DNA of 62,420 bases, from NCBI RefSeq assembly GCF_040545925.1, contig NZ_JBEPMX010000014.1, forward strand, positions 1-62,420, given 5' to 3'. The translations under genes and the position numbers were made by a program. The notes below the pieces were generated by a model. That model made no database searches, was not told the DNA's origin, and was given only the letters and a program-made list of their open reading frames with translations. Every line of letters starts with the position of its first letter. Within the stretch, counting starts at the first letter, position 1. Shown piece after piece: positions 28,386 through 37,685 of the stretch. This stretch comes from Alkalibacillus flavidus (GTDB taxonomy: Bacteria; Bacillota; Bacilli; Bacillales; Alkalibacillaceae).

Positions 28386-29375
28386 TTAAAACGAATCAAC
28401 ATCACCTTGCACAAGGTAAACGTCTTCGCGCTGTATTTGATTGGTGTCGTCGAATTGATTGACGACAAACGGCATTGGTTCGTCTTTTTTCGTGAAGTTC
28501 GCCCGTTTCAAAGCTGCTTCCAACGGGTTGTCTGGCATCGTCCACGTTTGAATGAACGGAGCGTCGTGTAGTGACAGCAAGGTTTGATTGATGAGTGCAT
28601 CCCAAATGGCTGGTTCGTCAGTGGCGATGATGTCGACGATTGAGCGCTCGCTCACAACGACGTAGCCTAGCCACTCACCGTTTCGTTCATAAACGAACTT
28701 GCGATAGTTGTTCGTCGGGTGATCGGCGTAGCGCCAATTGAGATAGTTCGCTGTCCGCTTGGTCACGACTGGTTTAATTTTTTTCACTTGATCCATTAGG
28801 CGGTCGGCACGTTCATCAAACGCGTTGATCTCACGGATATGGTTAGGTGACGCTTCAAGCTGCCGACGTTTACGTTTTTGATACATGGCCTCGTACGGTT
28901 TAAGGAATTTGAACGGTTTGAATTTGTCCGCTAGCAGTGTGATAGGTTTTTGTAACCAAATATAGCGCTGGACACCGCCGAGATCTTGGGCATTTGTTTG
29001 CGCGATAAGCGGGCCTTTTGCTTTATCAGACGGGAAACCATACAACAGGTCGATGTTGCGCGCTTCTGCTTCTTGTAGCATCCGTTCGTTTAACTGGCGG
29101 TATATGCCTCTCCCGCGTGAGTCTGGGTGGACCATCGTATCGCAACGAAGCGCGATTTTCCGTTCCAAACCTTCGACATAAGCGTCGTTTACCCACAAAC
29201 TGATTGAGCCGAGAATGTGATAGCCGTCTTCAAAAACAAGCACCCATGGGTTATCAGCCACTGGGTGCTCGAAATATTTCCATTGCACAGTTTTTGCATC
29301 ACGTTTTTTGTCAAAAACCGTTTTGAATAAGTGATTAAGTGGGGTGATATCGTCTTCGTTTGCCCAACGAATCAT
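28386..29375 (-). CDS. GNAT-family N-acetyltransferase
   Basis: This 329-residue protein has a GNAT fold in the first 170 residues: IRWANEDDITPLNHLF, then LRCDTMVHPDSRGRGIYRQLNERML with the acetyl-CoA pyrophosphate loop (RGRG). The C-terminal half looks like a second, degenerate GNAT-like domain. Its stop-to-start distance to the dehydrogenase is 1 bp, so the two are one operon. A role in acetylating an amino sugar of the wall polymer is a reasonable inference, not proven. Confidence 0.75.
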   Translation of the reverse strand: MIRWANEDDITPLNHLFKTVFDKKRDAKTVQWKYFEHPVADNPWVLVFEDGYHILGSISLWVNDAYVEGLERKIALRCDTMVHPDSRGRGIYRQLNERMLQEAEARNIDLLYGFPSDKAKGPLIAQTNAQDLGGVQRYIWLQKPITLLADKFKPFKFLKPYEAMYQKRKRRQLEASPNHIREINAFDERADRLMDQVKKIKPVVTKRTANYLNWRYADHPTNNYRKFVYERNGEWLGYVVVSERSIVDIIATDEPAIWDALINQTLLSLHDAPFIQTWTMPDNPLEAALKRANFTKKDEPMPFVVNQFDDTNQIQREDVYLVQGDVDSF

Positions 29376-29376
29376 A

Positions 29377-30666
29377 TTACTGAACCCCTTGTTTATGAGT
29401 GTCGACTAAGTTCGTGAGTGAATGGACCGTCACGCCGTCGAGTTGTTTGTAAATATTGCGCGTATCAAATACGACTGGGCTTTGCATTTGTGACGTAAAC
29501 GTATCACCTGTTAAATCTTTAAACGATTGGTGATCGGCTAACACGACGGCTAAGTCGGCTCCGTTTAATGCGTCGTCTAAAGAGTAAAGGTCGTGCGGAA
29601 ACGCGTCAGTTTCAGCTGCAACGAATGGATCGTGGCACTTGAACGTCATGTTCGGTGCGTCAGCTTGCATGCGTTCGATCAATTGCAAGGCTGGGCTTTC
29701 GCGCATGTCAGATGTGTTTCCTTTATACGTTAAACCGAGCAGTGCGACGGTCGGGTTTTGGACGTCTCCTATCATCGCTTTCATTTTATCGAGCACATAG
29801 CTTGGCATCGAGTCATTGATGTCACGCGCTGTTTGCATGAGCGGCGTCGTGTCCTTGGCTTTTTCGATAATGAAATACGGATCGACCGGGATGCAGTGAC
29901 CGCCAACGCCTGGGCCTGGTTGTAAAATATTCACGCGCGGGTGCATGTTCGCCATGTCGATCACATCAGACGCGTCGATATTTAAATGATCAGCCACTTT
30001 CGACAATTCGTTCGCGAGGGCGATATTTACGTCGCGGAATGTGTTTTCCATGAGCTTGGACATTTCAGCGACGACCGCTTCTGTTTCACGGACGTCTCCT
30101 TCGACGGATTGTTTATAAATGGCAGCTGCTTTTTCCATTGCTTCTGGCGTAAACCCGCCGACGATTCGATGATTATATTTTAGTTCGTGTACAATATTAC
30201 CTGGAATCACACGCTCTGGGCAATGCGCCAAATAGACGTCGTTTGTCGCAGCATCAAAACCAGCTGACTTAAGGGCCGGCGCGACGATATCGCTAATCGT
30301 CCGTGGCGGGATGGTTGATTCGACAATAACGGTATTGCCTTTTTGCAGAACTGGTGCGATGCTCTCCGTGGCTTTGACGACGAAATCCGTATTAGCTGAA
30401 TGATCGTCGTGCACAGGTGTTGGCACCGCGATAATGAAATAATCCGCTGCGACCGGCTTAGTTGACGCCGATAACCGTCCACTTTTCACCGCTTGCGCCA
30501 CCATGTCATCTAATCCTGGTTCTTCTATATGAATACTTCCTTGATTCACTTGTTCAACGACGTGTTCATTAATATCCACGCCGACGACATCATAGCCTTC
30601 GTTTGCGAATAATGCTGATGTCGGTAGTCCAATATATCCTAATCCAATGACACAAATTTTCGTCAT
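29377..30666 (-). CDS. wecC: UDP-N-acetylmannosaminuronate/UDP-sugar 6-dehydrogenase
   Basis: This 429-residue NAD-dependent dehydrogenase oxidises a UDP-sugar C6 alcohol to the acid in two steps. Landmarks are the Rossmann motif VIGLGYIGLPTSALFA, ESTIPPRT, the catalytic Cys in GPGVGGHCIPVDPYF and the C-terminal CHDPFV. It resembles WecC more than TuaD/Ugd, suggesting ManNAcUA for the wall polymer, in line with TagA-type ManNAc transferases in the locus. The gene starts at ATG 30666, where homology begins; the ribosome site there (AAAGAAG) is weak. The operon continues with the acetyltransferase. Confidence 0.8.
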   Translation of the reverse strand: MTKICVIGLGYIGLPTSALFANEGYDVVGVDINEHVVEQVNQGSIHIEEPGLDDMVAQAVKSGRLSASTKPVAADYFIIAVPTPVHDDHSANTDFVVKATESIAPVLQKGNTVIVESTIPPRTISDIVAPALKSAGFDAATNDVYLAHCPERVIPGNIVHELKYNHRIVGGFTPEAMEKAAAIYKQSVEGDVRETEAVVAEMSKLMENTFRDVNIALANELSKVADHLNIDASDVIDMANMHPRVNILQPGPGVGGHCIPVDPYFIIEKAKDTTPLMQTARDINDSMPSYVLDKMKAMIGDVQNPTVALLGLTYKGNTSDMRESPALQLIERMQADAPNMTFKCHDPFVAAETDAFPHDLYSLDDALNGADLAVVLADHQSFKDLTGDTFTSQMQSPVVFDTRNIYKQLDGVTVHSLTNLVDTHKQGVQ

Positions 30667-30954
30667 GTCTAAACACTTCTTTCTATGCAAAATTTCATTC
30701 CATACATGTCATACCTTTACATAGTATACCACAGGATTAACATGGAACAAACGGTCAAGCGACTCAGTTTTGCGCGACTGGATTTCGACGACTTTTCTAT
30801 TTGACATTTTTATTAAATTTCTCGACATACATATACAAATCACCTTTTGACGCGTATAATCTATTAGGTAGAAATTTAAACAAAAATGTCATATGATTAA
30901 GATATGTACGTCTAATAATAATGAGTTTGAATTTTAGATAGGACGGTTTATAAT

Positions 30955-32001
30955 ATGCGAAGAATTGAAGCACGAAAAGCAAGACGCCGGAAACGCATGA
31001 TCCGCCGCCTTGTGATTATCATGTCAGTGATCGCTGTCGGCGTCATCGTAGGTATTAGCTATAGTTATTATGAATATACAGCTGGCAAGAAAGCAGCCGA
31101 AGAGGAAATGGACGAATTTCAAACTGAAGAAGAACAAGAACAGAATGAAGAATTTCGTGAAGAATTCCAAGGTGATGAATCGGGGGACGGCGCCACGAAT
31201 GTCTTACTCGTCGGTAAAGATTCAAGTGGTGGTCAATCCAATAATACCGATACGATTATGATTGGCCAATACGATCCCGAAAAAGAAACAGCGAAACTCG
31301 TATCCATTATGCGAGATATGTACGTAGAAATTCCGGGACACGAAAACAATAAAATTAATGCCGCCTTTGCTTATGGTGGTCCTGAGTTGTTACGCAAGAC
31401 GATTAAGGAAAATTTTGACATCAACATTGATTATTACGCGATGGTCGATTTCAAAGGATTTGAAAGCATTGTCGATACAATAGCGCCAGGTGGGTTAGAA
31501 ATTGATGTCGAAAAAGATATGCATTACCAAAGTAACGATGGCCTCGTGAATATTAATTTAAATGCAGGCGAGCAGAAATTAAGCGGCGATAAAGTGTTAG
31601 AATATGCCCGTTTCCGTGCCGATAACGAAAATGACTTCGGACGCGTACGCCGCCAGCAACAAGTGATTTCAGCTATCAAAGACCAGATGATGTCATTTAC
31701 AGGCGTCTCGAAACTACCACGCGCTGTTGGAACATTAGAACCTTATGTAAATACAAACATGGAAACAGGGACAATCATTTCAACCATGACCGATTACTTC
31801 CGCAACACCCCAAGCCAAATCCAAACCATGCGCGTCCCGGTCGATGGCAGTTATCAAAACGAATACTACGACCACGCCGGCCTAGCGCTAGAAGTTGACT
31901 TCGACGAAAACACACAGAAATTGAAAGATTTTTTAAGTAAAACTGACGCGAATGTCGAAACCGCGGCGAATGAAGATGATCAAAATGAAGACGAATCGTA
32001 A
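30955..32001 (+). CDS. LCP-family wall polymer ligase 2
   Basis: This 348-residue type II membrane protein has an Arg/Lys-rich cytoplasmic start, a helix (LVIIMSVIAVGVIVGISYSYY) and an LCP domain with VLLVGKDSS, DTIMIGQYDP, SIMRDMYVEIPGHE, KINAAFAYGGPELL and DFGRVRRQQQVI. It is close to LCP 1 at 21925-22896 and probably arose by duplication. It differs by an acidic linker after the helix and an acidic 25-residue tail. Its function is attaching undecaprenyl-linked polymer to peptidoglycan. AGGAC lies 11 bases upstream of the ATG, and a strong terminator follows. Confidence 0.9.
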   Translation: MRRIEARKARRRKRMIRRLVIIMSVIAVGVIVGISYSYYEYTAGKKAAEEEMDEFQTEEEQEQNEEFREEFQGDESGDGATNVLLVGKDSSGGQSNNTDTIMIGQYDPEKETAKLVSIMRDMYVEIPGHENNKINAAFAYGGPELLRKTIKENFDINIDYYAMVDFKGFESIVDTIAPGGLEIDVEKDMHYQSNDGLVNINLNAGEQKLSGDKVLEYARFRADNENDFGRVRRQQQVISAIKDQMMSFTGVSKLPRAVGTLEPYVNTNMETGTIISTMTDYFRNTPSQIQTMRVPVDGSYQNEYYDHAGLALEVDFDENTQKLKDFLSKTDANVETAANEDDQNEDES

Positions 32002-32007
32002 GTGGGA

Positions 32008-32038
32008 AAGCAGCCAAACGAGTTGGCTGCTTTTTTTG
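32008..32038 (+). terminator. terminator after LCP 2
   Basis: AAAGCAGCCAA / TTGGCTGCTTT with seven T. It also marks the far edge of array B1. Confidence 0.93.
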
Positions 32039-32052
32039 ATGGTTGGGGTGGG

Positions 32053-32347
32053 GATTCCTGCACTTTGGGAGGAGATTCACGCACTTTGGGGGGAGGATTC
32101 ACGCACTTTTGCGGGCGATTCCCGCACTTTGGGGATGGATTCACGCACTTTTGAGACGGATTCCGGCAATTCGGGAGAGGATTCCTGCACTTTTGCGGGC
32201 GATTCACGCACTTTGGGGATGGATTCACGCACTTTTGCGGGCGATTCACGCAATTCGGGGAGGGATTCACGCACTTTTGCGGGCGATTCACGCACTTCGG
32301 GAAGGGATTCCTGCACTTTAATAGAGGATTCAATCATTTTTTGAACA
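32053..32347 (+). repeat. array B1: 21-bp phased units, core GATTCNNGCACTT
   Basis: Fourteen GATTC starts lie at 32053, 32074, 32096, 32117, 32138, 32159, 32180, 32201, 32222, 32243, 32264, 32285, 32306 and 32327 (one 22-bp step, the rest 21). The last unit overlaps the stop and final codons of NERD gene 2. The other half of each unit is variable (GGGGATG, GCGGGC, AGACG). Confidence 0.95.
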
Positions 32348-33284
32348 GATCTTCTATGTGATAAACCGTGTTTTTGGTGACGCCTGTTTTTCTTAAAAAT
32401 GATAGCCTTCGATTGCAAGTGTCTGAAGATGGGAATCCGAAAAAGTCACGTGCTTCTCCATTGCTTATCGTCGTTTTACGAAAAATCAGTGCATATTCTT
32501 TTAACCCTCGAATCAGCGCATATCGGTCAGTTTTCTGACATTGTTTACATATCCATTTGGCACGTCGATAGTACATCTTGCTTCGCTCACAGTCATCACA
32601 ATAAATCCCGCCTTTTATCAGATCAGATTTAACGTTATAAATGGCAAATATATGGCGATTTTTAGGGGTATGCTGGGCTTTCAAGAAATGGGATAGTTTT
32701 GTTGCTTCAGCGTGAGTGATTTGCGGGGAGCTGTTTTGATAAAGGTGTTGAAAAAACTGAAATAATTGTCGATAGGTTAATAAATTGGCCGGGGGATTGT
32801 CGATTTTTAACAAAACATCTTCGTGTGTAAAAACTGCGCACGTGTGTATCGGCGGGGATTTTATGTGATGCCGCTCGAGAAGGGATTGCAGTTGATATTT
32901 TTGAACTTCGGCTTGTTCAAGCGGGTTCTGATACACATGACGTTGACCATTGATTGTTTGGACGATTTGGCCGAAGTGATTTAATTCGATGGTTCCCTGA
33001 AAGTGTTTGGCTTCAATGATCAGCAAGAATTTTTCGAGTACAAGAAGTAAGTCAATTTGGAAATAGTGTTGGTTGCCTAGCGCACGCAAACCATATAAGG
33101 CTGCTATTTTATGCGGTAATAACTGTTGAAAATATTGGAGCGATTGTTCGCCTAGATAACCAGCTTGTTCACGGCGTAAATGGTTTAACATGTCGCGATA
33201 CGTCTGGTCCTGTCGTTTATAACGAGGGATAATAGCTTCTAATTGTTCGTGCTCCCATGTTTTTTGTAGTGGCAAAATAACCAC
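32334..33284 (-). CDS. NERD-domain nuclease-like protein 2, with Zn ribbon and C-terminal HTH
   Basis: This paralogue of the protein at 13437-14387 has the same length (316 residues) and domain order. It has the NERD/PD-(D/E)xK core with Glu46 in GEQSL, Asp78 in QIDLLLV and Glu91-x-Lys93 in IEAKHFQG. The ribbon is YCDDC plus WICKQC, and the winged-helix-like tail is ISNGEARDFFGF..DTCNRRLSFL. The GTG start at 33284 is preferred because GGAGGTGG and the start VILPLQKTW match MIVLPLEKTW of the first copy; a longer frame to 33380 has no ribosome site. It is bracketed by family B arrays, and the B1 array overlaps its stop. The catalytic residues look intact; the target is unknown. Confidence 0.82.
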   Translation of the reverse strand: MVILPLQKTWEHEQLEAIIPRYKRQDQTYRDMLNHLRREQAGYLGEQSLQYFQQLLPHKIAALYGLRALGNQHYFQIDLLLVLEKFLLIIEAKHFQGTIELNHFGQIVQTINGQRHVYQNPLEQAEVQKYQLQSLLERHHIKSPPIHTCAVFTHEDVLLKIDNPPANLLTYRQLFQFFQHLYQNSSPQITHAEATKLSHFLKAQHTPKNRHIFAIYNVKSDLIKGGIYCDDCERSKMYYRRAKWICKQCQKTDRYALIRGLKEYALIFRKTTISNGEARDFFGFPSSDTCNRRLSFLRKTGVTKNTVYHIEDLFKK

Positions 33285-33454
33285 AAAACCACCTCCAAAC
33301 TTTATTGTAGTGAAGAGGGGTGATTTATGTCCAATAAGCAAATGCGCATTTTGAACGGATTTATAACGATTACGGGCCAAATATCGATTGAAAATGATGA
33401 CATTTAGCTAAATAATACATTTTTATGGGAAATTGATTTTTGGTTGCCCGCGGG

Positions 33455-33685
33455 GATTCTTGCACTTTCGTGAAGGATTCTTGCACTTTTGCGGGGGATT
33501 CCGGCACTTTCGTGGGGGATTCTCGCACTTCAGGAAAAGATTCTCGCACTTTCGAGTGGGATTCCCGCACTTCAGGAAAAGATTCTCGCACTTTCGCGAG
33601 GTATTCACGCACTTCGAGAAAAGATTCACGCACTTTCGAGTGGGATTCCGGCACTTCAGAGAAGGATTCCTGCACTTTTCGACAT
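33455..33685 (+). repeat. array B2: 21-bp phased units upstream of NERD gene 2
   Basis: Eleven units start at 33455, 33476, 33497, 33518, 33539, 33560, 33581, 33602, 33623, 33644 and 33665, all exactly 21 bp apart. The core is GATTCNNGCACTT. The array lies between the RND operon terminator and the NERD 2 promoter region. Confidence 0.95.
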
Positions 33686-33690
33686 TATTA

Positions 33691-33720
33691 AAAGGATTGC
33701 GCGTGCAGCGCAATCCTTTC
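33691..33720 (-). terminator. terminator of the RND efflux operon
   Basis: AAAGGATTGCGC (33691-33702) and GCGCAATCCTTT (33708-33719), 10 bp after the stop of the transporter gene; a short T-run follows on the minus strand. Confidence 0.88.
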
Positions 33721-33728
33721 CTTCTAAT

Positions 33729-36700
33729 TTATTCTTTCCGCTTGGTAAATTTCGCGGATAGGTCGTCGAATATGGTGTAGACGACGGGGATGAGGAGTAA
33801 CGTAAAGAGCATGGAGACGGTGAGGCCGAAGATGATGACGACAGCGAGTGGCTGTTGAGCTTCGGCGCCTTGGCCTAATCCGATTGACAACGGAATCATA
33901 CCGAGGACGGTGGTGAGTGTTGTCATAAGGATTGGGCGTAAGCGGTTGCCGCCTGCTTCTAGGACTGCTTCATAACGTTCTTTGCCTTTTTCCCTTAGTA
34001 TATTAATGTAGTCGACGAGCACGATGGCGTTGTTGACAACGATACCGGCGAGCATGATGACCCCGATAAAGGCGGGGATGCTAAACGGTAAGCCGGTGAC
34101 GAATAGGCCGAATACGATACCGACGATCGTGGCTGGTAATGAGAACATGATCGTAAATGGATGTAAGAAGTTCTCAAACTGAACCGCCATGACCGCGTAC
34201 ACTAGGAAGATCGAGAAGACGAGCGCGATCGCTAAGTCTTGGAACGCGTTTTGCATGTCTTGCGCCTCGCCTCCCATGGAATAGTCGTAACCGTCTGGCA
34301 TATCGAGGCCTGAGAGGGCTTCTTCGATATCGGTTGTGACGCTACCTAAGTCGCGGTCTAGCACGTCGCTTGTGACATTGATTTGGCGCTCTTGGTTTTG
34401 GCGCGTTAATGTCGTCGGGCCTTCGACTTGTTCGAGCTCGGCGATGTCTTTTAATGTTAACATCGCGCCAGTTGGAGCTTGCACGTTCATGTTGCGAATG
34501 TCTTCGATCGTGTCACGGCTGTCTTCTGGTGTCATGACGCGGACGTTGAGTTCTTCGCCGTCGTTTCTGAACTGTGTCGCGACTTGCCCCATCATGTTCA
34601 TTTGTAATTGGCCCATCACTTGTTGTTGCGTGAGGCCGTATTCGCTGGCGACGTCACGGTCGAGTGTGATCTGCATTTCTGGACGGCTTTCTTCGGCTGA
34701 CGTTGTCGGGTTATGCACGCCGTCAACTTCAGAAATAATCTGGACGAATTGGTCGCCTAGTTGTTGTAGCGTGTCGTAGTCATCGCCTGTAATTTGGATT
34801 TGGACAGGTGAACCGCCGCTAATACTAGCTCCCATCGCACTGACGGTAATATCTGCGCCTGCGATATCTTCGGTTTGATCGTTCCAGTCTTGCATCACTT
34901 CATCTGTCGTGCGGTCGCGTTCGCCTTCAGGGACGAGCTGGACCATGTACGATGCGGTGTTGCTTGAGCCACCGCCTGCAGCCATGCCGCCTCCTGCAGC
35001 ACCGCCACCACCAACTGTAACGAAGTTCGATTCGATGACGTCTTCATCGTCTTCTAAAATCGTGTTGACGCGGTCGGTTACATCGCGTGTCGTGTCAAAA
35101 TTCGTTCCGCTCGGTGTTTCGACGGAGATTTCGATTTGACCTTGGTCCGCTTCAGGGATAAACGCTGCCCCGAGCTGCGGAATCATAAACACACTCGCTA
35201 CAATTAAGACAAGTGTCGTTAAAATGGTCGTTTTTCTAAATCGTAACACGCCGCGCAGCGCTTTTTGGTAAACGTTAATGACGCGGTCTAGGAATCGGTC
35301 AAACCAGTAACGGCGGCCGCCTTGATCGACTGCTTTCGTTAATAGTTTGGACGAGAGCATCGGAATTAACGTCACGGACGCTGCGAGCGATGCAATCAGC
35401 GCGAAGGCAACTGTGAGTGCGAGCGGTGTGAAAATTTCCGACGCAATGCCTTCAACGAACACGATCGGCAAGAAAACAACCAATGTCGTCGTTGTCGATG
35501 CAATAACGGCTGGTGCGATTTCGGACGCGCCGAGTCGTGCCGCTTCTTTAATCGAATAACCCCGTTCTCGGTACGTGTAAATATGCTCGAGTATGACAAT
35601 CGAGGAGTCGACCATCATCCCGATACCGAGCGCGAGTCCACCCATCGTCAAGATGTTCACCGTTTCCCCGGCGAAATACATGAGTGAGAACGCGGTAATG
35701 ACCGCAATCGGGATCGACAAGCCGATAACGAGTGTTGCTCGGAAACTTTTCAAGAACAATAACAGAATGAGCACGGCAAAAGCTGCCCCGATTAAAATGT
35801 TTTGAAACACCGAATCGATCGACATTCGAATAAATTCGGCTGTATCAAAGACGACGTCAATGCTTACTTCTTCTGGTAAATTCGTGCGTACGTCGTCGAG
35901 CGATGCGATAATTTCATCCGATACGGACACCGTATTCGCATCAGTTTGTTTTAAAATACTCGTGACAACAGCTTGCTCACCGTTAACGAGCGTCTGTTGG
36001 TTTTGATCGGTAGTCGTTCGTTCGACAGTTGCCACATCGGCTAGACGGAGAAAATCGCCTTCTCCCGTCTGAATATGGGTATCGCGAATTTCATCGAGTG
36101 ATTCATATTTGCCAGGCATCCGCAGTTGTAATTCTTGCGTACCGCGGTCGATCACGCCGAGCGAGGCTGATTGGTTCGCCGCTCGGACGCTATCCATCAC
36201 GTCTTGTGTCGTTAAGCCGTATTGACTGAGTCGCTCATCATCTAAGACGACTTGGACTTCTTCTGACTGGCCACCTTCGATATCGACAGAACCGACACCT
36301 GATTGACGGCTAAATAACGGCTCGACTTCATTTTCGGCTAAATTTTGCAGCGTTGATTGGTCTGCGCCTGTTAAGCCAATCCACATAACCGGTAATTGTT
36401 GCGGGTCAAAGCGCAGCACACTTGGGTCACTCGCACTGTCTGGTAAAAAGCCTTTCACTTGGTCAACCGACTCGCGCACATCTAACATCGCTTGGTCCAA
36501 ATCGGTATCCATCGAAAACATAATCATAACGAGCGATGAACCTGGTTGCGATTGGGACTGAATCGAGTCGACCCCTTCAATCGTGCCGACAGAATCTTCA
36601 ACTTGCTTCGTGACGAGTTCTTCGACTTCTTGCGGTGCGGCATCATCGTACTGTGTTGCGACGACCGCGATTGGCAAATCAATATCTGGATATAAATCGA

Positions 36701-36800
36701 CTGGCAAACTACGGAATGAGATAAAACCCATCGCCAAAATCGCCAGCACGATCATAATGACGCCGACCGGTCGTTTAATTGATGTATTGACTAAACGCAT
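33729..36800 (-). CDS. RND-family efflux transporter (AcrB/SwrC-like)
   Basis: This 1023-residue RND permease has the typical repeat of one transmembrane helix, a large extracytoplasmic loop and a block of helices, twice over. Landmarks are the N-terminal VNTSIKRPVGVIMIVLAILAMG, SIPIAVITAFSLMYFAG and GMMVDSSIVILEHIYTYRERG, with the proton-relay Asp. Similar proteins in Bacillus (SwrC/YerP) export surfactants or lipophilic drugs. It is last in the operon tetR-adaptor-permease with a 3-bp gap, so its expression should follow the TetR repressor. A Gly/Ala/Met-rich stretch near residue 590 is unusual. Substrate unknown. Confidence 0.9.
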   Translation of the reverse strand: MRLVNTSIKRPVGVIMIVLAILAMGFISFRSLPVDLYPDIDLPIAVVATQYDDAAPQEVEELVTKQVEDSVGTIEGVDSIQSQSQPGSSLVMIMFSMDTDLDQAMLDVRESVDQVKGFLPDSASDPSVLRFDPQQLPVMWIGLTGADQSTLQNLAENEVEPLFSRQSGVGSVDIEGGQSEEVQVVLDDERLSQYGLTTQDVMDSVRAANQSASLGVIDRGTQELQLRMPGKYESLDEIRDTHIQTGEGDFLRLADVATVERTTTDQNQQTLVNGEQAVVTSILKQTDANTVSVSDEIIASLDDVRTNLPEEVSIDVVFDTAEFIRMSIDSVFQNILIGAAFAVLILLLFLKSFRATLVIGLSIPIAVITAFSLMYFAGETVNILTMGGLALGIGMMVDSSIVILEHIYTYRERGYSIKEAARLGASEIAPAVIASTTTTLVVFLPIVFVEGIASEIFTPLALTVAFALIASLAASVTLIPMLSSKLLTKAVDQGGRRYWFDRFLDRVINVYQKALRGVLRFRKTTILTTLVLIVASVFMIPQLGAAFIPEADQGQIEISVETPSGTNFDTTRDVTDRVNTILEDDEDVIESNFVTVGGGGAAGGGMAAGGGSSNTASYMVQLVPEGERDRTTDEVMQDWNDQTEDIAGADITVSAMGASISGGSPVQIQITGDDYDTLQQLGDQFVQIISEVDGVHNPTTSAEESRPEMQITLDRDVASEYGLTQQQVMGQLQMNMMGQVATQFRNDGEELNVRVMTPEDSRDTIEDIRNMNVQAPTGAMLTLKDIAELEQVEGPTTLTRQNQERQINVTSDVLDRDLGSVTTDIEEALSGLDMPDGYDYSMGGEAQDMQNAFQDLAIALVFSIFLVYAVMAVQFENFLHPFTIMFSLPATIVGIVFGLFVTGLPFSIPAFIGVIMLAGIVVNNAIVLVDYINILREKGKERYEAVLEAGGNRLRPILMTTLTTVLGMIPLSIGLGQGAEAQQPLAVVIIFGLTVSMLFTLLLIPVVYTIFDDLSAKFTKRKE

Positions 36801-36803
36801 ATG

Positions 36804-37685
36804 TTATTCCCCCTCGACGATGCGGATACTTGCGCCATCTTCTAACGTTAATTGGCCGACCGAAATCACGGCGTCACCCGCTTCGAGTTCATTGTCCCCA
36901 CTAGCTTCAATCGCTGTTTCAGCTGAATGTTGTTCGACAATCGACACATTCACTTGCTTCGCTTCGCCGTCTTGAGCGACAAAGACAAACGTTTCGCCGC
37001 TACGCTCAATGACCGCTTCAGTTGGCACGACGAGCGCTCCTTCGGCAATGACGTTATCGATTTCGATTTGACCCGTTAACCCTGTTGGAATCGTGTCGTC
37101 TGGTTGATCAGCACGCGCTTCAACACTAAACATGCCCGTTTCGCCTGTTGTGCTAGCAACATACGTCACCTCCGCTTCACCTGTTGCTTCAGCTTGTGAC
37201 ACGTTGTAATTGACTGTATCGCCTTCTGACACTAAATTCCGATCAGCTTGCGTCACTTGAAAATTAAAGACGATCGGATCTTGATTGATGACCATCCCAG
37301 CTGGTTCTTCCGCTGTTACCATGTCACCTTCTTCAAAATCAAAATTTTGCAACATGCCATCAATTGGCGCTTCTAATTCGAGCATACCGCGTTGTGTTTG
37401 ATAATCCATTAACACGTCGCCTTCTTCAACCGTTTCACCGCGCTCAAAAAATACGTCTTCTACTTCACCCGGCATCTCAGCCATAACAGGCGACTGTTCA
37501 TTTGGCGTCAGTCGTGCTGTAAACGAGCGTGTTTCGGTAAAATCTTTTTGTACGACGTCCACTGTTTCGATGGGGGTTTCCGTTTCGACATTGTCGTCGT
37601 CTTCTTCGCTACTGTCACCATTACAAGCGGCTAGCACCATTAAGGCTGCCACGATCATAAACATCCATTTTTTCATTCTCTTCAC
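36804..37685 (-). CDS. RND efflux adaptor lipoprotein (membrane fusion protein)
   Basis: This 293-residue exported lipoprotein has signal MKRMKKWMFMIVAALMVLAACNGD with a lipobox Cys. A short acidic linker precedes barrel-sandwich/lipoyl-like halves (AEMPGEVEDVFFERGETVEEGDVLMDYQ) and a beta-barrel domain. It is shorter than Gram-negative AcrA because the hairpin that reaches the outer membrane is minimal. It pairs with the permease next to it. The start overlaps the tetR stop by 4 bp, indicating translational coupling. Confidence 0.87.
   Translation of the reverse strand: MKRMKKWMFMIVAALMVLAACNGDSSEEDDDNVETETPIETVDVVQKDFTETRSFTARLTPNEQSPVMAEMPGEVEDVFFERGETVEEGDVLMDYQTQRGMLELEAPIDGMLQNFDFEEGDMVTAEEPAGMVINQDPIVFNFQVTQADRNLVSEGDTVNYNVSQAEATGEAEVTYVASTTGETGMFSVEARADQPDDTIPTGLTGQIEIDNVIAEGALVVPTEAVIERSGETFVFVAQDGEAKQVNVSIVEQHSAETAIEASGDNELEAGDAVISVGQLTLEDGASIRIVEGE

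Noticed and set aside
32043..32418. Overlapping open frames encoding heptads such as VRESPAK or GIHALLR in array B1
   Set aside because: A 21-bp period equals 7 codons, so all frames stay open by construction; frames are open on both strands, with no ribosome sites. The same holds for 33370-33780, 40073-40788, 14283-14585, 17336-17708, 22818-23320 and 51673-51888.
33285..33380. N-terminal extension of NERD 2
   Set aside because: The extension contains the promoter-like region and the GGAGGTGG ribosome site; the paralogue lacks it.
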